Source: Bacillus sp. REN3
Lineage (GTDB): Bacteria; Bacillota; Bacilli; Bacillales; Cytobacillaceae
Assembly (NCBI RefSeq): GCF_017912555.1
Contig: NZ_JAERSD010000005.1
Location: forward strand, 177,159-241,158
DNA length: 64,000 nucleotides
Direction of reading: 5' to 3'
The position numbers and the translations under genes were made by a program. The notes beneath the pieces were generated by a model. The model was not told where the DNA came from. It saw only the letters and a program-made list of their open reading frames with translations, and searched no databases. The first letter of the stretch is position 1. Every line of letters begins with the position of its first letter. Shown piece after piece: positions 18,206-28,407 of this stretch.

Positions 18206-18233
18206 ACCATTCTCGCCTGAGGGTGGTTTTTTC
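18206..18233 (+). terminator. rplT terminator
   Basis: ACCATTCTC, GCCT loop, GAGGGTGGT (two G-T pairs), then TTTTTT. Confidence 0.8.
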
Positions 18234-18255
18234 TTATCCAGGGGAGACTGAAAAT

Positions 18256-18534
18256 ATGCGGATGTGGGGATTGGTTGGAGTTTGGGTGCTCATGAATGCC
18301 GGAGGCTATTTTATCATGGGGGCAGACAAGCGCCGGGCACGGAAGAATCTTTATAGAATAGAAGAAAAGACGCTCTGGATGGTGGCTGCTTTTGGCGGGG
18401 CCCTGGGAGCGTCAGTTGGGATGAACCATTACCGGCATAAGACGAAGCATCCCCAGTTCAAATATGGGTTCCCGGTCCTTGCTGTCATGGAAACAGCCAT
18501 GTTCATTTACCTTTTATACAAGCTTTCAGCATAA
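18256..18534 (+). CDS. ysdA: DUF1294 small membrane protein YsdA
   Basis: A 92-residue membrane protein with about three hydrophobic segments. The family signature FIMGADKRRARKNLYRIEE-type loop and FGGALGASVGMNHYRHKT are visible. Function unknown. I start at ATG 18256 (MRMWGLVG), about 10 nt after GGGGAG; the frame is open 33 bp further upstream through the terminator stem, which is unlikely to be translated. Confidence 0.88.
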   Translation: MRMWGLVGVWVLMNAGGYFIMGADKRRARKNLYRIEEKTLWMVAAFGGALGASVGMNHYRHKTKHPQFKYGFPVLAVMETAMFIYLLYKLSA

Positions 18535-18539
18535 AATAA

Positions 18540-18562
18540 ACGCCCGGTTCGGGCGTTTTTTG
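18540..18562 (+). terminator. ysdA terminator
   Basis: ACGCCCG, loop GTT, CGGGCGT, then TTTTT. Confidence 0.93.
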
Positions 18563-18712
18563 CAATAAAGTCTCAATGAATAGGGTGGATGGGGTTTTTT
18601 CAGATGTGCGGCAATGGCTGCACTGTAAATGATTCCCTTTATTCCGGACATCTATCCAATGTCAGAAGTTTCCGTAATACTGGCAAATGCCCGATCGAGG
18701 CAATGATTGCCC

Positions 18713-19108
18713 TTATTGTTCCGGAGTGTTTTTTTCCATGAATTCCTTGACAGGACTTTTCCAGTCGATTTTCGCTACTGGATAATCTTCACGAATCTTT
18801 CGTTCAATGAATTGGAAATCCTCGAAAACAAGGCCTTTCAAGGCAGAAGTTTTCCGCGGCCAGATGAAGATTGAAACGACCTCAAACGCTGATGGCGTAG
18901 TCCCCAAATACTTTTCCCCCTCAAATAAAACGCCCTTATAGGTCAGAAGAAAATTCTTGCGAACATTATCCTTTTCATCCAGAAAGTAATACTGCTTTTT
19001 TTCATGCGCTAGCTCAAGCTTCCTTTTCGGATGGAACAAATATTTAACTGCACTATATATGATGAAGATAAATAACAGTAAGATAATCAAACGAAACAGC
19101 AGGATCAT
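18713..19108 (-). CDS. ysdB: Sigma-w pathway protein YsdB
   Basis: A 131-residue protein with one N-terminal membrane segment (LFRLIILLLFIFIIYSAVKYLF) and a soluble part with RKLELAHEKKQYYFLDEKDNVRKNFLLTYKG, matching YsdB. B. subtilis YsdB is under SigW and is thought to act in cell-envelope stress response; the molecular role is unclear. It reads opposite to its neighbours, as in B. subtilis. Confidence 0.85.
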   Translation of the reverse strand: MILLFRLIILLLFIFIIYSAVKYLFHPKRKLELAHEKKQYYFLDEKDNVRKNFLLTYKGVLFEGEKYLGTTPSAFEVVSIFIWPRKTSALKGLVFEDFQFIERKIREDYPVAKIDWKSPVKEFMEKNTPEQ

Positions 19109-19223
19109 GTCTGGCCCTCCATATACGTACTTTCCTTATTTTACGGACCAGTCCCAAAATAGTTTCATCAAAATCCCGATTGATTTATAATTTTTATAAA
19201 TACATGGGGATTAAGGAGGAAAC

Positions 19224-19715
19224 ATGAAGACAGAAAAGCTTTTTATGATGCAAAAAGAGCTGGACAGCCACATTCAATCACTGCATGGGCTGGCTGGAGA
19301 GGATTTGTTCGACCGAAAAGTGCTTGCTCTGCTTGTGGAAGCCGGGGAGCTGGCGAACGAAACACGATGCTTCAAGTTTTGGAGTATGAAGCCTTCTTCG
19401 GAAAAAACAATCATCCTTGAGGAATTTGTTGATGGGATCCATTTCATTCTTTCGCTGGGAATCGAAGCAGGATTTGATGGAATTAAGGAAATTACGAATG
19501 AAGTACCCGCTGGGATGGATGCGAGCAGCCAGTTTCTTGAGGTGTATGCAGCGATCCAAAGATTTAGGTCGAGCAGGTCGAAAGAGGACTATCAGCATCT
19601 TTTCAAACACTATTTGGAACTGGCTGAAATCCTTGGGCTGAAAGACTCGGAAATTGAACAGGCATATATTGAAAAAAATGAAGTGAATTATGATCGGCAG
19701 AAAAATGGATATTAA
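19224..19715 (+). CDS. Dimeric dUTP diphosphatase (MazG-like all-alpha NTPase)
   Basis: A 163-residue all-alpha NTP pyrophosphohydrolase. The metal-binding pairs LLVEAGELANE and EEFVDGIHF (ExxE and ExxD) match the dUTPase_2 family, which hydrolyses dUTP to dUMP and pyrophosphate and keeps uracil out of DNA. It starts at ATG 19224 after TTAAGGAGGAAAC. Not part of the B. subtilis order at this position, so likely a lineage-specific gain or move. Confidence 0.85.
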   Translation: MKTEKLFMMQKELDSHIQSLHGLAGEDLFDRKVLALLVEAGELANETRCFKFWSMKPSSEKTIILEEFVDGIHFILSLGIEAGFDGIKEITNEVPAGMDASSQFLEVYAAIQRFRSSRSKEDYQHLFKHYLELAEILGLKDSEIEQAYIEKNEVNYDRQKNGY

Positions 19716-19787
19716 CAGAATTTTTTGTGCGCTACCAGAAAATCTTGTATAATGGGAACGAAACTACATATTGAGGGAGTCGAAATA

Positions 19788-20873
19788 ATGGCAAAATTAG
19801 ATGAAACACTGACCATGCTGAAAGACTTAACAGATGCTAAAGGCATTCCCGGCAATGAGCGTGAGCCGAGGGAAGTAATGAAAAAATACATAACACCATT
19901 TGCTGACGAGGTGACAACTGACGGACTTGGCAGCCTTGTCGCAAAGAAAGTCGGAAATGAAAATGGACCGAAGATCATGGTCGCAGGCCACCTGGATGAG
20001 GTCGGATTCATGGTCACCAGCATTGATGACAAAGGATTCCTTCGCTTCCAGACAGTTGGGGGATGGTGGTCACAGGTCATGCTCGCACAGCGAGTGACGG
20101 TTGTGACACGCAATGGGGAAATCACTGGAGTGATCGGTTCAAAACCGCCTCATATCCTTCCAGCCGAAGCCCGCAAGAAGCCGGTTGACATCAAGGATAT
20201 GTTCATCGATATCGGTGCTTCAAGCCGTGACGAAGCGAAAGAATGGGGGGTGCGTCCTGGCGATATGGTCGTTCCTTACTTTGAATTCACCGTCATGAAC
20301 AATGAAAAAATGCTGCTTGCAAAAGCGTGGGATAACCGGATTGGCTGTGCAATCGCAATCGATGTCCTGAAGCAATTGAAGGATGCCGAGCACCCGAACG
20401 TTGTGTACGGTGTCGGTACCGTACAGGAGGAAGTCGGCCTCCGCGGCGCGAAAACCTCCGCGCAAATGATCGAACCTGACATTGCGTTCGGCGTTGATGT
20501 TGGCATCGCGGGCGATACTCCAGGCGTAACGGAAAAAGAAGCATTGAGCAAAATGGGCGATGGCCCGCAAATCATCATTTATGATGCCTCAATGGTATCC
20601 CATAAAGGCTTGCGTGACTTCGTGACAGACTTGGCCGATGAATTGAACATCCCATACCAGTTTGACGCAGTCCCTGGGGGCGGAACAGATTCAGGTTCCA
20701 TCCATTTGACGCATAGAGGCGTTCCCGCATTATCGATCACCATCGCGACCCGCTATATCCATTCACATGCAGCGATGCTGCACCGCGATGATTATGAAAA
20801 CGCGGTAAAGCTGATTGTTGAAGTCATTAAACGACTGGATAAAGAAACAGTTGATAAAATTACTTACGAATAA
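19788..20873 (+). CDS. ysdC: M42-family aminopeptidase YsdC
   Basis: A 361-residue zinc/cobalt M42 peptidase (glutamyl aminopeptidase/endoglucanase M fold). Metal ligands are visible in [34 protein letters not shown] and [15 protein letters not shown]. These enzymes form dodecameric shells that trim peptides in the cytosol. I start at ATG 19788 ([11 protein letters not shown]) behind a GAGGGAG; an in-frame codon 63 bp upstream has no support. Ends in the large inverted repeat at 20882. Confidence 0.93.
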   Translation: MAKLDETLTMLKDLTDAKGIPGNEREPREVMKKYITPFADEVTTDGLGSLVAKKVGNENGPKIMVAGHLDEVGFMVTSIDDKGFLRFQTVGGWWSQVMLAQRVTVVTRNGEITGVIGSKPPHILPAEARKKPVDIKDMFIDIGASSRDEAKEWGVRPGDMVVPYFEFTVMNNEKMLLAKAWDNRIGCAIAIDVLKQLKDAEHPNVVYGVGTVQEEVGLRGAKTSAQMIEPDIAFGVDVGIAGDTPGVTEKEALSKMGDGPQIIIYDASMVSHKGLRDFVTDLADELNIPYQFDAVPGGGTDSGSIHLTHRGVPALSITIATRYIHSHAAMLHRDDYENAVKLIVEVIKRLDKETVDKITYE

Positions 20874-20881
20874 TTTATAAG

Positions 20882-20942
20882 AAGGGAGGCTGTCCCAAAA
20901 GGTCATTAATTTTTGATCTTTTGACAGTCCCTTTCTTTTTTT
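20882..20942. terminator. Large inverted repeat/terminator downstream of ysdC
   Basis: Segmented stem: AAGGGA with TCCCTT, CTGTC with GACAG and AAAAG with CTTTT, followed by CTTTCTTTTTTT. It is longer than needed for termination and resembles dispersed GGGAGGCTGTCCCAAAAGG-type elements common in Bacillaceae intergenic DNA (from memory). Confidence 0.7.
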
Positions 20943-21094
20943 GATGAAAAAGGATGGATTCTCCTGAATAACCCCACCCAATAGGTGGATTTTCTTCAGC
21001 TTATCTACTCTATGATGGTTGGGGAGCCTAAGGGGGAAAGTTCAGGTAGCATTGGATTGTGAATTCGCTTCAACAACCTGCGTACAATGAAAGA

Positions 21095-21117
21095 ACTCCC
21101 GGGGGAAATCCGGAAGT
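21095..21117 (-). terminator. sspI terminator
   Basis: On the minus strand ACTTCCGG and CCGGGAGT enclose ATTTCCCC, followed by a modest TCTTT run. Confidence 0.6.
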
Positions 21118-21128
21118 CCAGAGAATTC

Positions 21129-21341
21129 TCAGCCGCCATTCAGTCCAGCCTCGAGGACTGTCAGCATTTCGTCCTTTTCATCTTCAGAAGCATTACGCCA
21201 GATGATTTCAAATAACACTCCCAGGCCAGGAAGCATTTTTTCTTCGCCATTTTCAATCGCGTCAACGATCGTTTCTCTTAATTCTTGCTGGGTATTTCCG
21301 CTAACGTTTGATAGGATTGCCTTCCGAAGGTTTAGATTCAT
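21129..21341 (-). CDS. sspI: Small acid-soluble spore protein I
   Basis: A 70-residue minor SASP ([20 protein letters not shown]). It matches SspI in length and sequence; made in the forespore under SigG in B. subtilis and packaged in the spore core, precise role unknown. Ribosome binding site AAAGGAGCATGTG on the minus strand. Located between ysdC and ysgA, reading toward ysdC. Confidence 0.93.
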   Translation of the reverse strand: MNLNLRKAILSNVSGNTQQELRETIVDAIENGEEKMLPGLGVLFEIIWRNASEDEKDEMLTVLEAGLNGG

Positions 21342-21466
21342 CGTTCACACATGCTCCTTTCAAAATTCCATTCCTGCTAATAGGATGGACTATTTAGGTT
21401 TTATTATGTATCCGTTTCACGCTATAATAAGAAAATTGAATTGCAAAAAAAAAGGAGTTGCCGGTG

Positions 21467-22222
21467 TTGAAGTACATTCACTCTGATAAAAATCCACAGG
21501 TCAAGCAATGGAAGAAGCTGAAGATACGAAAGGAGCGGGATAAGACTGGTACTTTCCTGGTTGAAGGATTCCACCTTGTCGAAGAAGCTCTTTCTAGAAA
21601 AGATGACTTGGGAGAAATCATTTTAAGCGAAAAAGCGGAATTGCCGCCAGGCTGGGATTACGGTGATATCCCGGTTACAATCGTGACAGAAGAAATCAGC
21701 CGGCAGCTTGCCGAAACGGAAACCACGCAGGGGGTATTCGCTGTATGCCGCCAGCCGGACTATTTGGAACAGGATTGGAAGACGTTATTGCTGATTGACT
21801 CCGTCCAGGACCCTGGGAATCTTGGAACGATGATTCGGACGGCCGATGCGGCGGGAATCGATGCGGTGGTGGTCGGAAAAGGAAGCGTCGATATTTACAA
21901 TCCGAAAGTATTGCGTTCAGCTCAAGGAAGCCATTTTCATCTTCCTGTCCTTGCAGGGGACCTGTTCGCATGGATGGAACAACTGGCTGCGAAAAACATC
22001 CCCGTATATGGAACTGCCCTGGAAAACGGCGTTTCTTTTACAGAGGCCGAGCATGGAACTGCATTCGCCCTGATTGTCGGCAATGAAGGAAGCGGGGTTA
22101 ATAAGAATTTGCTTGAGCAGACAACCCATAACCTCTATATTCCGATTTATGGGAAAAGCGAATCTCTGAATGTCGCAGTTGCGGCTGGAATTTTGCTTTA
22201 TTTTTTGAAAACCGGAAAATAG
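21467..22222 (+). CDS. ysgA: SpoU-family rRNA 2'-O-methyltransferase YsgA
   Basis: A 251-residue SPOUT (TrmH/SpoU) RNA methyltransferase. An N-terminal substrate-binding part (KWKKLKIRKERDKTGTFLVEGF-like) precedes the knotted catalytic domain with DSVQDPGNLGTMIRTADAAG, ALIVGNEGSG and the SLNVAVAAGILLY end. It transfers a methyl from AdoMet to a ribose in rRNA; the exact site is not known. I start at TTG 21467 (MKYIHSDKNPQVKQ), 9 nt after AAAGGAG; GTG 21464 is also possible. The frame upstream overlaps the ribosome binding site. Confidence 0.9.
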   Translation: MKYIHSDKNPQVKQWKKLKIRKERDKTGTFLVEGFHLVEEALSRKDDLGEIILSEKAELPPGWDYGDIPVTIVTEEISRQLAETETTQGVFAVCRQPDYLEQDWKTLLLIDSVQDPGNLGTMIRTADAAGIDAVVVGKGSVDIYNPKVLRSAQGSHFHLPVLAGDLFAWMEQLAAKNIPVYGTALENGVSFTEAEHGTAFALIVGNEGSGVNKNLLEQTTHNLYIPIYGKSESLNVAVAAGILLYFLKTGK

Positions 22223-22240
22223 GTTTTTATCGAAAATGAT

Positions 22241-22269
22241 TTGATACTGACTGTAGTTTAGATTATAAT
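22241..22269 (+). promoter_or_regulatory. SigA promoter of the pheST T-box transcript
   Basis: TTGATA (22241-22246), 17-bp spacer, TATAAT (22264-22269). Confidence 0.8.
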
Positions 22270-22275
22270 AAAGAG

Positions 22276-22550
22276 TAAAAATAATATTTAAAGACGATGA
22301 CGGAGAAAAGTAGCTTGAAACTGGCCATCAAGGGAGAGAATGCCAATGACTGGAAGCATTTTTATGGAACAGCCAAGCGAAGTTCACCTCCTGAGTTGGC
22401 ATCGGGACCGCTCCCTCAGAGCGTAAAGATGCACCGGCACATGCCGTTATCACAATGAAGCGAACAAGTGATACATAATCGTATCGCCTGTTAAAAAGGG
22501 TGGTACCGCGAAACCAGACCTCGTCCCTTTACCCGGGATGAGGTCTTTTT
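22276..22550 (+). ncRNA. T-box leader of pheST (phenylalanine-tRNA responsive)
   Basis: The T-box sequence AAAGGGTGGTACCGCG (22495-22510) is canonical. The specifier shows TTC (22383-22385, in CGAAGTTCACC), a phenylalanine codon. The terminator AGACCTCGTCCC / GGGATGAGGTCT with T run occupies 22516-22550. Confidence 0.95.
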
Positions 22551-22588
22551 GTGTGCAAAAAACATGTGGAAAAGAAGGAGGATCTACA

Positions 22589-23626
22589 ATGCAGGATCGA
22601 TTGAAAGAACTGCAGGCGGAAGCGCTTGAAAAAGTAGCTGCTGCTGCTGACCTAAAAGAATTGAATGAGATTCGTGTTTCCTATCTTGGGAAAAAGGGTC
22701 CGATCACTGAAGTGCTGAAGGGAATGGGCAAGCTGTCCCCTGAAGAAAGGCCAAAGATGGGCGCGCTCGCGAATGAAGTCCGCGATGCGATTTCCGGAGA
22801 AATCGAAGCGAGGCAAAAAGATCTCGAAGAAGCAGCAGTCCAAAAACAGCTGGCTGCCGAACAGATTGATGTCACGCTTCCGGGAAGGCCTGTGAAGTCA
22901 GGGAACCACCATCCGCTTACAAGCATTATCGAAGAGATTGAGGATCTTTTCATCGGCATGGGATATTCAGTGGAAGAAGGCCCTGAGGTAGAGAAGGATT
23001 ACTACAACTTCGAAGCTCTTAACCTTCCCAAGGGACACCCAGCTCGCGATATGCAGGATTCATTCTATATCTCTGAAGAAACACTGATGAGGACTCATAC
23101 TTCCCCAGTACAGGCAAGGACGATGGAAAAGCACCAGGGAAAAGGTCCAGTCAAAATCATCTGCCCTGGCAAGGTATACCGCCGCGATAACGATGACGCT
23201 ACCCATTCCCATCAGTTCATGCAAATCGAAGGCCTTGTCGTCGATGAAAATATCCGCTTGAGCGACCTTAAGGGGACACTTGAGGTATTTGCGAAGAAAA
23301 TGTTCGGCGAGGACCGCGAGATCAGGCTGCGCCCTAGCTTCTTCCCATTCACCGAACCATCCGTAGAAATGGATATTTCCTGTAAAATTTGCAGTGGATC
23401 AGGCTGCAGTGTCTGCAAAGGAACTGGCTGGATCGAAATCCTCGGAGCTGGGATGGTTCACCCGAATGTCCTTGAAATGGCAGGATATGACTCCAAGAAA
23501 TACACCGGATTCGCATTCGGAATGGGGCCGGAGCGAATTGCGATGCTGAAGTACGGTGTCGACGATATCCGACACTTCTACACGAATGATATCCGGTTCT
23601 TAAAGCAATTTTCAATCCAGGAATAA
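22589..23626 (+). CDS. pheS: Phenylalanyl-tRNA synthetase alpha subunit
   Basis: A 345-residue catalytic subunit of the (alpha-beta)2 enzyme. N-terminal coiled coil (about 1-90), then the class II core with motif 2 ([21 protein letters not shown]) and motif 3 ([17 protein letters not shown]). Start at ATG 22589 ([13 protein letters not shown]) after AAGAAGGAGG; the frame is open 51 bp upstream into the terminator. pheT follows 21 bp later. Confidence 0.97.
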   Translation: MQDRLKELQAEALEKVAAAADLKELNEIRVSYLGKKGPITEVLKGMGKLSPEERPKMGALANEVRDAISGEIEARQKDLEEAAVQKQLAAEQIDVTLPGRPVKSGNHHPLTSIIEEIEDLFIGMGYSVEEGPEVEKDYYNFEALNLPKGHPARDMQDSFYISEETLMRTHTSPVQARTMEKHQGKGPVKIICPGKVYRRDNDDATHSHQFMQIEGLVVDENIRLSDLKGTLEVFAKKMFGEDREIRLRPSFFPFTEPSVEMDISCKICSGSGCSVCKGTGWIEILGAGMVHPNVLEMAGYDSKKYTGFAFGMGPERIAMLKYGVDDIRHFYTNDIRFLKQFSIQE

Positions 23627-23647
23627 TGACGAGGAGGGCACATAACC

Positions 23648-26062
23648 ATGTTGGTATCATATAAATGGCTGCAGGAATACGTGGATCTCTCAGGCAACCC
23701 CGCGGAGGAACTAGCAGAGAAAATCACGAAAAGCGGCATAGAGGTTGAAGGAGTAGACAAATTAGACGAAGGCTTGAGCGGGGTGGTCGTCGGCCACGTC
23801 ATCGAATGCGAAAAGCACCCTAATGCGGAAAAGCTGAACAAGACACTTGTCGATCTTGGCAATGGGGATCCCGTGCAAATCATTTGCGGCGCGCCGAATG
23901 TCGCAAAAGGACAAAAGGTAGCCGTGGCCACAGTTGGAGCTGTCCTGCCTGGGAATTTCAAGATCAAGAAGGCGAAGCTTCGCGGTGAAGAATCGAACGG
24001 GATGATCTGTTCGCTTCAGGAACTCGGAATCGAAGGAAAGCTTGCTCCAAAGGAATATGCGGAAGGGATTTTCGTGTTCCCAGGTGATACGGAAATCGGC
24101 CAGGATGCCCTTGCGCTCCTGAATCGCGATGATGAAGTGCTTGAGCTTGGGCTTACTCCCAACCGGGCAGATTGTTTGAGCATGCTCGGTGTTGCTTACG
24201 AAGTCGGCGCGATTCTCGGGAAAAATGTCAACCTTCCAAAACCTAAGCCGGAAACCTCATCCGAGCAGGCAGGAGACTATATCAAGTTGACAGTGGAGGC
24301 GAAAGAAGACAATCCGTTATACGTTGCGAAGGTGATCAAGAACGTCAAGGTAGGCCAGTCACCGCTTTGGATGCAAACAAGGCTGATTGCGGCTGGCATC
24401 CGCCCGCACAACAATATTGTGGATATCACCAATTATATTCTGCTGGAATATGGCCAGCCGCTTCATGCGTTCGATTACAACAAACTCGGCTCCAAGGAAA
24501 TCCTTGTCCGCCGCGCGAACGATGGCGAAGTGATCGAAACGCTTGATGATGTGAAACGGCCACTGACGCCTGAACATCTCGTCATCACGAACGGTTCATC
24601 ACCGGTTGCCCTCGCAGGCGTAATGGGCGGAGCAAATTCCGAGGTGGACAGCGATACGACAACCGTATTGCTGGAATCAGCTTATTTCACGGGCGGCGCG
24701 ATCCGCAAAGCATCCAGGGACCATGGATTGAGAAGCGAAGCAAGTGCAAGATACGAAAAAGGCGTTGACCCGGCAAGAGTCCGCCCTGCTGCAGAACGTG
24801 CCGCTGAACTGATGATCCAGCTAGCAGGCGGTGAAGTGCTTGGCGGAACGGTTGAAGCTGATTCACTTCATATCCAGCCGGCAACTGTATCTGTAACGCT
24901 AGGAAAAATCAACAAGATTTTGGGAACTGAACTGGAAATGAAGCAGGTCGAAGAAATTTTTGCCCGCCTGCAATTCGAAACAGCGGTGGATCACGATACA
25001 ATTACCGTGACAGTTCCAACACGCCGTGGCGATATCACGATTGAGGAAGATTTAATCGAAGAAGTTGGCCGGCTTTATGGCTACGACAATCTGCCGACAA
25101 CCCTGCCCGTTGGAGCATCGGCCCCTGGCCATCTTTCTGAGTACCAGAAAAAGCGCCGGACTGTACGCCGATACATGGAAGGGGCCGGCCTTTACCAGGC
25201 AGTCACCTATTCACTCACAAGCGTTGATAAAGCAGCGCAATATGCATTGGAAAATCGAGAGCCTGTTGAGCTTGCAATGCCGATGAGTGAAGACCGCAGC
25301 ATCCTGCGCCTGAGCATCGTCCCTCAGCTGCTGGAAGTGCTGAAATACAATCTGGCCCGCCAGAATGACAGTGTTGCAGTATATGAAACGGGTGCCGTGT
25401 TCCTGAAGAATGGAGGAGACGAGCTTCCTGAAGAGCGAGAACATCTTGCCGCGGCAATTACTGGCCTCTGGGAAAGCCATCCGTGGCAAGGAGAGAAAAA
25501 GCCAGTTGATTTCTACGTCCTAAAAGGGATTGTTGAAGGTCTTTATGGCAAACTAGGACTTGAAAGCCGCCTTGGCTTCCAAAAGGCAGGCATGGAAGGA
25601 ATGCATCCTGGGCGCACAGCTGAAATCCTGCTCGATGGAAAGATGATTGGCTTCATCGGCCAAGTCCATCCAACTGTCCAGAAGACATTGGACTTGAAAG
25701 AAACCTATGTTTTTGAACTTTCGCTGAAAGCACTCCTTGAGGCAGAAACCGCTCCGCTGCAGTACACACCTATTCCGCGCTTCCCGTCGGTTACAAGGGA
25801 TATCGCGCTAGTTGTAGAAAAGGAAGCAGCCGCCGGTGACCTGAAAAAGGTGATCACAGAAGCTGGGGGCAAGCTGCTGAAGGACATACAGGTATTCGAC
25901 CTATATGAGGGAGAGAAAATGGAGCCAGGCAAGAAGTCGATTGCCTTCTCGCTCAAATACTTTGATCCAGACAAGACATTGACGGATGAAGACATTGCAA
26001 AAGCCCATAATAAAGTGCTTAAGGCACTTGAAGAAAAAGCCGGAGCAGTGTTGAGAGGTTAA
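23648..26062 (+). CDS. pheT: Phenylalanyl-tRNA synthetase beta subunit
   Basis: An 804-residue beta subunit: N-terminal EMAP/tRNA-binding domain (about 40-150), B3/B4 editing domain (about 210-400), B5 domain, a catalytic-like core and the C-terminal ferredoxin-fold anticodon-binding domain (about 710-804, [15 protein letters not shown]). The B3/4 region clears mischarged Tyr-tRNA-Phe. Co-transcribed with pheS; terminator follows. Confidence 0.97.
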   Translation: MLVSYKWLQEYVDLSGNPAEELAEKITKSGIEVEGVDKLDEGLSGVVVGHVIECEKHPNAEKLNKTLVDLGNGDPVQIICGAPNVAKGQKVAVATVGAVLPGNFKIKKAKLRGEESNGMICSLQELGIEGKLAPKEYAEGIFVFPGDTEIGQDALALLNRDDEVLELGLTPNRADCLSMLGVAYEVGAILGKNVNLPKPKPETSSEQAGDYIKLTVEAKEDNPLYVAKVIKNVKVGQSPLWMQTRLIAAGIRPHNNIVDITNYILLEYGQPLHAFDYNKLGSKEILVRRANDGEVIETLDDVKRPLTPEHLVITNGSSPVALAGVMGGANSEVDSDTTTVLLESAYFTGGAIRKASRDHGLRSEASARYEKGVDPARVRPAAERAAELMIQLAGGEVLGGTVEADSLHIQPATVSVTLGKINKILGTELEMKQVEEIFARLQFETAVDHDTITVTVPTRRGDITIEEDLIEEVGRLYGYDNLPTTLPVGASAPGHLSEYQKKRRTVRRYMEGAGLYQAVTYSLTSVDKAAQYALENREPVELAMPMSEDRSILRLSIVPQLLEVLKYNLARQNDSVAVYETGAVFLKNGGDELPEEREHLAAAITGLWESHPWQGEKKPVDFYVLKGIVEGLYGKLGLESRLGFQKAGMEGMHPGRTAEILLDGKMIGFIGQVHPTVQKTLDLKETYVFELSLKALLEAETAPLQYTPIPRFPSVTRDIALVVEKEAAAGDLKKVITEAGGKLLKDIQVFDLYEGEKMEPGKKSIAFSLKYFDPDKTLTDEDIAKAHNKVLKALEEKAGAVLRG

Positions 26063-26070
26063 GATAGGAA

Positions 26071-26098
26071 AAAGGCAGCCCGCGGGCTGCCTTTATTT
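26071..26098 (+). terminator. pheST terminator
   Basis: AAAGGCAGCCCG / CGGGCTGCCTTT followed by ATTTAAT. Confidence 0.88.
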
Positions 26099-26318
26099 AA
26101 TATCTAAAAAGGGTTTGTGATGGCTTCGTTCGGCCCCCTTTTTCGGGGGTAATTTTCCATATTTTTACTCGTCTTTCCGCTGCGCACTGCTTTTTAGGGA
26201 TATAAATCCAGTGAGTCATTCTAAAATTCATCCCCAGACGCATGGATTCGATGATTTTTTGTTGCAATCCCGCAAACTGGAAAAAATAAAGAACTTATTC
26301 CAGTCAAGATGGGAGTGG

Positions 26319-27248
26319 TTATACCTTGGCAATCTTTTTTGCCTTTTCTGTATTGGCAAAATGCAGCTTGACGAAATGTGGAAGTGCGTCAATGCCTTTT
26401 TCGAGGATCAGCCTGGCTGCGGCTTTGTCGACGGATGCCCCCGCTCCTTTAGGTATCCTGAATCCCGCCTGCCTGCTAAGGTTCTCGAAATGCTGGACGA
26501 ATGCATAGCGGGCGATCATGGATGCGGCGGCGACACCGAGATGGATACTTTCCGCTTTCGTGCTGAACAGGACGTTTTCCCGCATGATATTTTTCTGCCC
26601 TCTCAGATGGGCGTAGTAAATTTCTTCTTTTGCGAACTGGTCAATAAGGATGACTTCGGGCTTTTCCGGCGCGATTTTTTCCAGCACGTGATTGATGGCC
26701 TGATTATGGAGCAATGCTTTTATCTTCCCCTGTGACATTCCTTTCGCCTGCATGTCGTTATACTTCTCATTATGCAATGTCAGCAGGCTGTACGGCAGGA
26801 ATGTTACGAGCTGCCTGGCGATTTGGATGATTTTATCATCCTTCAGGTTTTTAGAATCCTGGACCCCAAGTTCCTTCAGGATCGGGATATCTTTTCTGCG
26901 GACAAAGGCAGCTACCACTGTGATGGGACCGAAATAGTCGCCAGTGCCGACTTCATCCGAGCCGATGATCGACATTTCGCCGATGTTGCTCGGAAGGTGC
27001 GATGGAGATGGAGGCGCTGCCGATTCCTTTGCTTTGGCAACGTTCGCCATGCCCCATTTAGCAGCTTCCGCTTCGCCGTCCTTTCCCTGGAATAGCACCT
27101 TGCCAGATTTGTAGGCAGTAATGGCACAGGTAGCGGTTTTGGCTGCAAAAAGACTTCCGGGAGGAAATTTATCGGTCAAAAACCGATGATAATGATCCTT
27201 CATCGCTTTGATTTCTTCCAAGCTTTTTTGCAGTACGATATTTCCCAT
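26319..27248 (-). CDS. rnhC: Ribonuclease HIII
   Basis: A 309-residue RNase HIII that cleaves RNA in RNA:DNA hybrids. An N-terminal TBP-like substrate-binding domain (about 1-85) is followed by the catalytic domain with IIGSDEVGTGDYFGPI (the DEVG motif) and a later LIDQFAKEE acid. I start at ATG 27248 (MGNIVLQKSLEEI) with AGGAAG upstream; the frame continues 78 bp further without homology. It is divergent from zapA, as in B. subtilis. The 220 bp between its stop and the pheT terminator hold no gene. Confidence 0.94.
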   Translation of the reverse strand: MGNIVLQKSLEEIKAMKDHYHRFLTDKFPPGSLFAAKTATCAITAYKSGKVLFQGKDGEAEAAKWGMANVAKAKESAAPPSPSHLPSNIGEMSIIGSDEVGTGDYFGPITVVAAFVRRKDIPILKELGVQDSKNLKDDKIIQIARQLVTFLPYSLLTLHNEKYNDMQAKGMSQGKIKALLHNQAINHVLEKIAPEKPEVILIDQFAKEEIYYAHLRGQKNIMRENVLFSTKAESIHLGVAAASMIARYAFVQHFENLSRQAGFRIPKGAGASVDKAAARLILEKGIDALPHFVKLHFANTEKAKKIAKV

Positions 27249-27392
27249 TTCTTTGCACTTCCTGTTCTCTGTAAAAGTTTCATATCCATACATATTATTC
27301 CATTTTTTCGCTGCTAAAACAGGCAAACACTTTCCTGTACTTTATGTTTCATGTTATAGTATAAAATAGGATTCTTATGAATGGGGGCATAA

Positions 27393-27656
27393 ATGTTGTC
27401 AGACACAAAAAAAAACCGGTCGACTGTGGATATATATGGACAGCAGTATGTCATAGTCGGTACAGAAAGCAACAGCCATATCCGGCTCATTGCCTCGATG
27501 GTAGACGATAAAATGAGAGAAATCAGCTCAGCGAATCCTTCACTTGATATTAACAAATTAGCCGTTTTGACTGCCGTGAACGCAGTGAATGATTACATAA
27601 AAATGAAAGATCGCGTTGAAATGCTTGAAGCGGAAATCAAAAGGATAAAGGACTGA
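27393..27656 (+). CDS. zapA: Cell division protein ZapA
   Basis: An 87-residue ZapA, which bundles FtsZ and supports Z-ring formation. N-terminal TVDIYGQQYVIVGTES and a C-terminal coiled coil (VNDYIKMKDRVEMLEAEIKRIKD). Ribosome binding site is a modest GGGGG. cvpA begins 9 bp later. Confidence 0.93.
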   Translation: MLSDTKKNRSTVDIYGQQYVIVGTESNSHIRLIASMVDDKMREISSANPSLDINKLAVLTAVNAVNDYIKMKDRVEMLEAEIKRIKD

Positions 27657-27664
27657 ACATACGC

Positions 27665-28210
27665 ATGCTTGACCTGGCAATTTTAGCTATTTTGCTCATT
27701 GGTTTCATTATAGGACTGAAGAGGGGATTCATCCTCCAGTCCATCCATCTCGCTGGATTCATCATTGCCTTCGCGGTGGCTTATATATACTATGACCAAT
27801 TGGCGCCGAAGCTGACATTGTGGATCCCGTATCCGAATTTCGGCGGTGACAATGGCAATTTGAATCTATTATTCGAAAATGGCAACATGGAAGCAGCGTA
27901 TTACAGGGCAATCGCATTTGCAGCCATCTTTTTTGCGGTTAAAATCCTGCTTCAGATCATCGGTTCAATGCTCGATTTCGTTTCGCATCTTCCCGTCCTG
28001 CGCCAGTTGAATGTCTGGGCCGGAGGGGCTTTAGGGTTTATCGAAGTCTATTTGATCCTTTTCATCGTTCTTTACATTGCAGCCTTGCTGCCAATCCATG
28101 AGATTCAGGGCCCACTGAATGATTCCATCCTGGCTGAGGCCATCGTGAAAAACACACCGATTTTCTCCCATCAGATCCAGCAGCTATGGATCGAATATAT
28201 CGCTGCATAA
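27665..28210 (+). CDS. yshB: CvpA family membrane protein (YshB)
   Basis: A 181-residue integral membrane protein with four to five hydrophobic segments. The start, LDLAILAILLIGFIIGLKRG, is typical of CvpA (colicin V production-like) proteins, whose molecular function in Firmicutes is not known. Tightly coupled to zapA (8-bp gap). Confidence 0.9.
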   Translation: MLDLAILAILLIGFIIGLKRGFILQSIHLAGFIIAFAVAYIYYDQLAPKLTLWIPYPNFGGDNGNLNLLFENGNMEAAYYRAIAFAAIFFAVKILLQIIGSMLDFVSHLPVLRQLNVWAGGALGFIEVYLILFIVLYIAALLPIHEIQGPLNDSILAEAIVKNTPIFSHQIQQLWIEYIAA

Positions 28211-28234
28211 CTTCTCTGCAAAGGAGAAGTTTTT
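28209..28234 (+). terminator. zapA-yshB terminator
   Basis: AACTTCTC, loop TGCAAAG, GAGAAGTT, then TTT; overlaps the yshB stop. Confidence 0.8.
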
Positions 28235-28407
28235 CTGTCTTTACAGAAGGCTTTCTAGCAAGATGGTTGTTTTATGCTGTGGAAACACCTTCACAAGAAA
28301 CCTCGCACTCCTGCTCCCCGCCAGATTGCGATTTTCTTCACAGCAGCGCCCGTTTTCTATAGAATAGAATACAATGACCAGATTTAGATAAAAAGGCAGG
28401 TGGCATT

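Noticed and set aside
26211..26735. A 174-codon plus-strand frame opposite rnhC
   Set aside because: It lies antisense over the well-supported rnhC gene, has no ribosome binding site and reads as Cys/Phe-rich nonsense.
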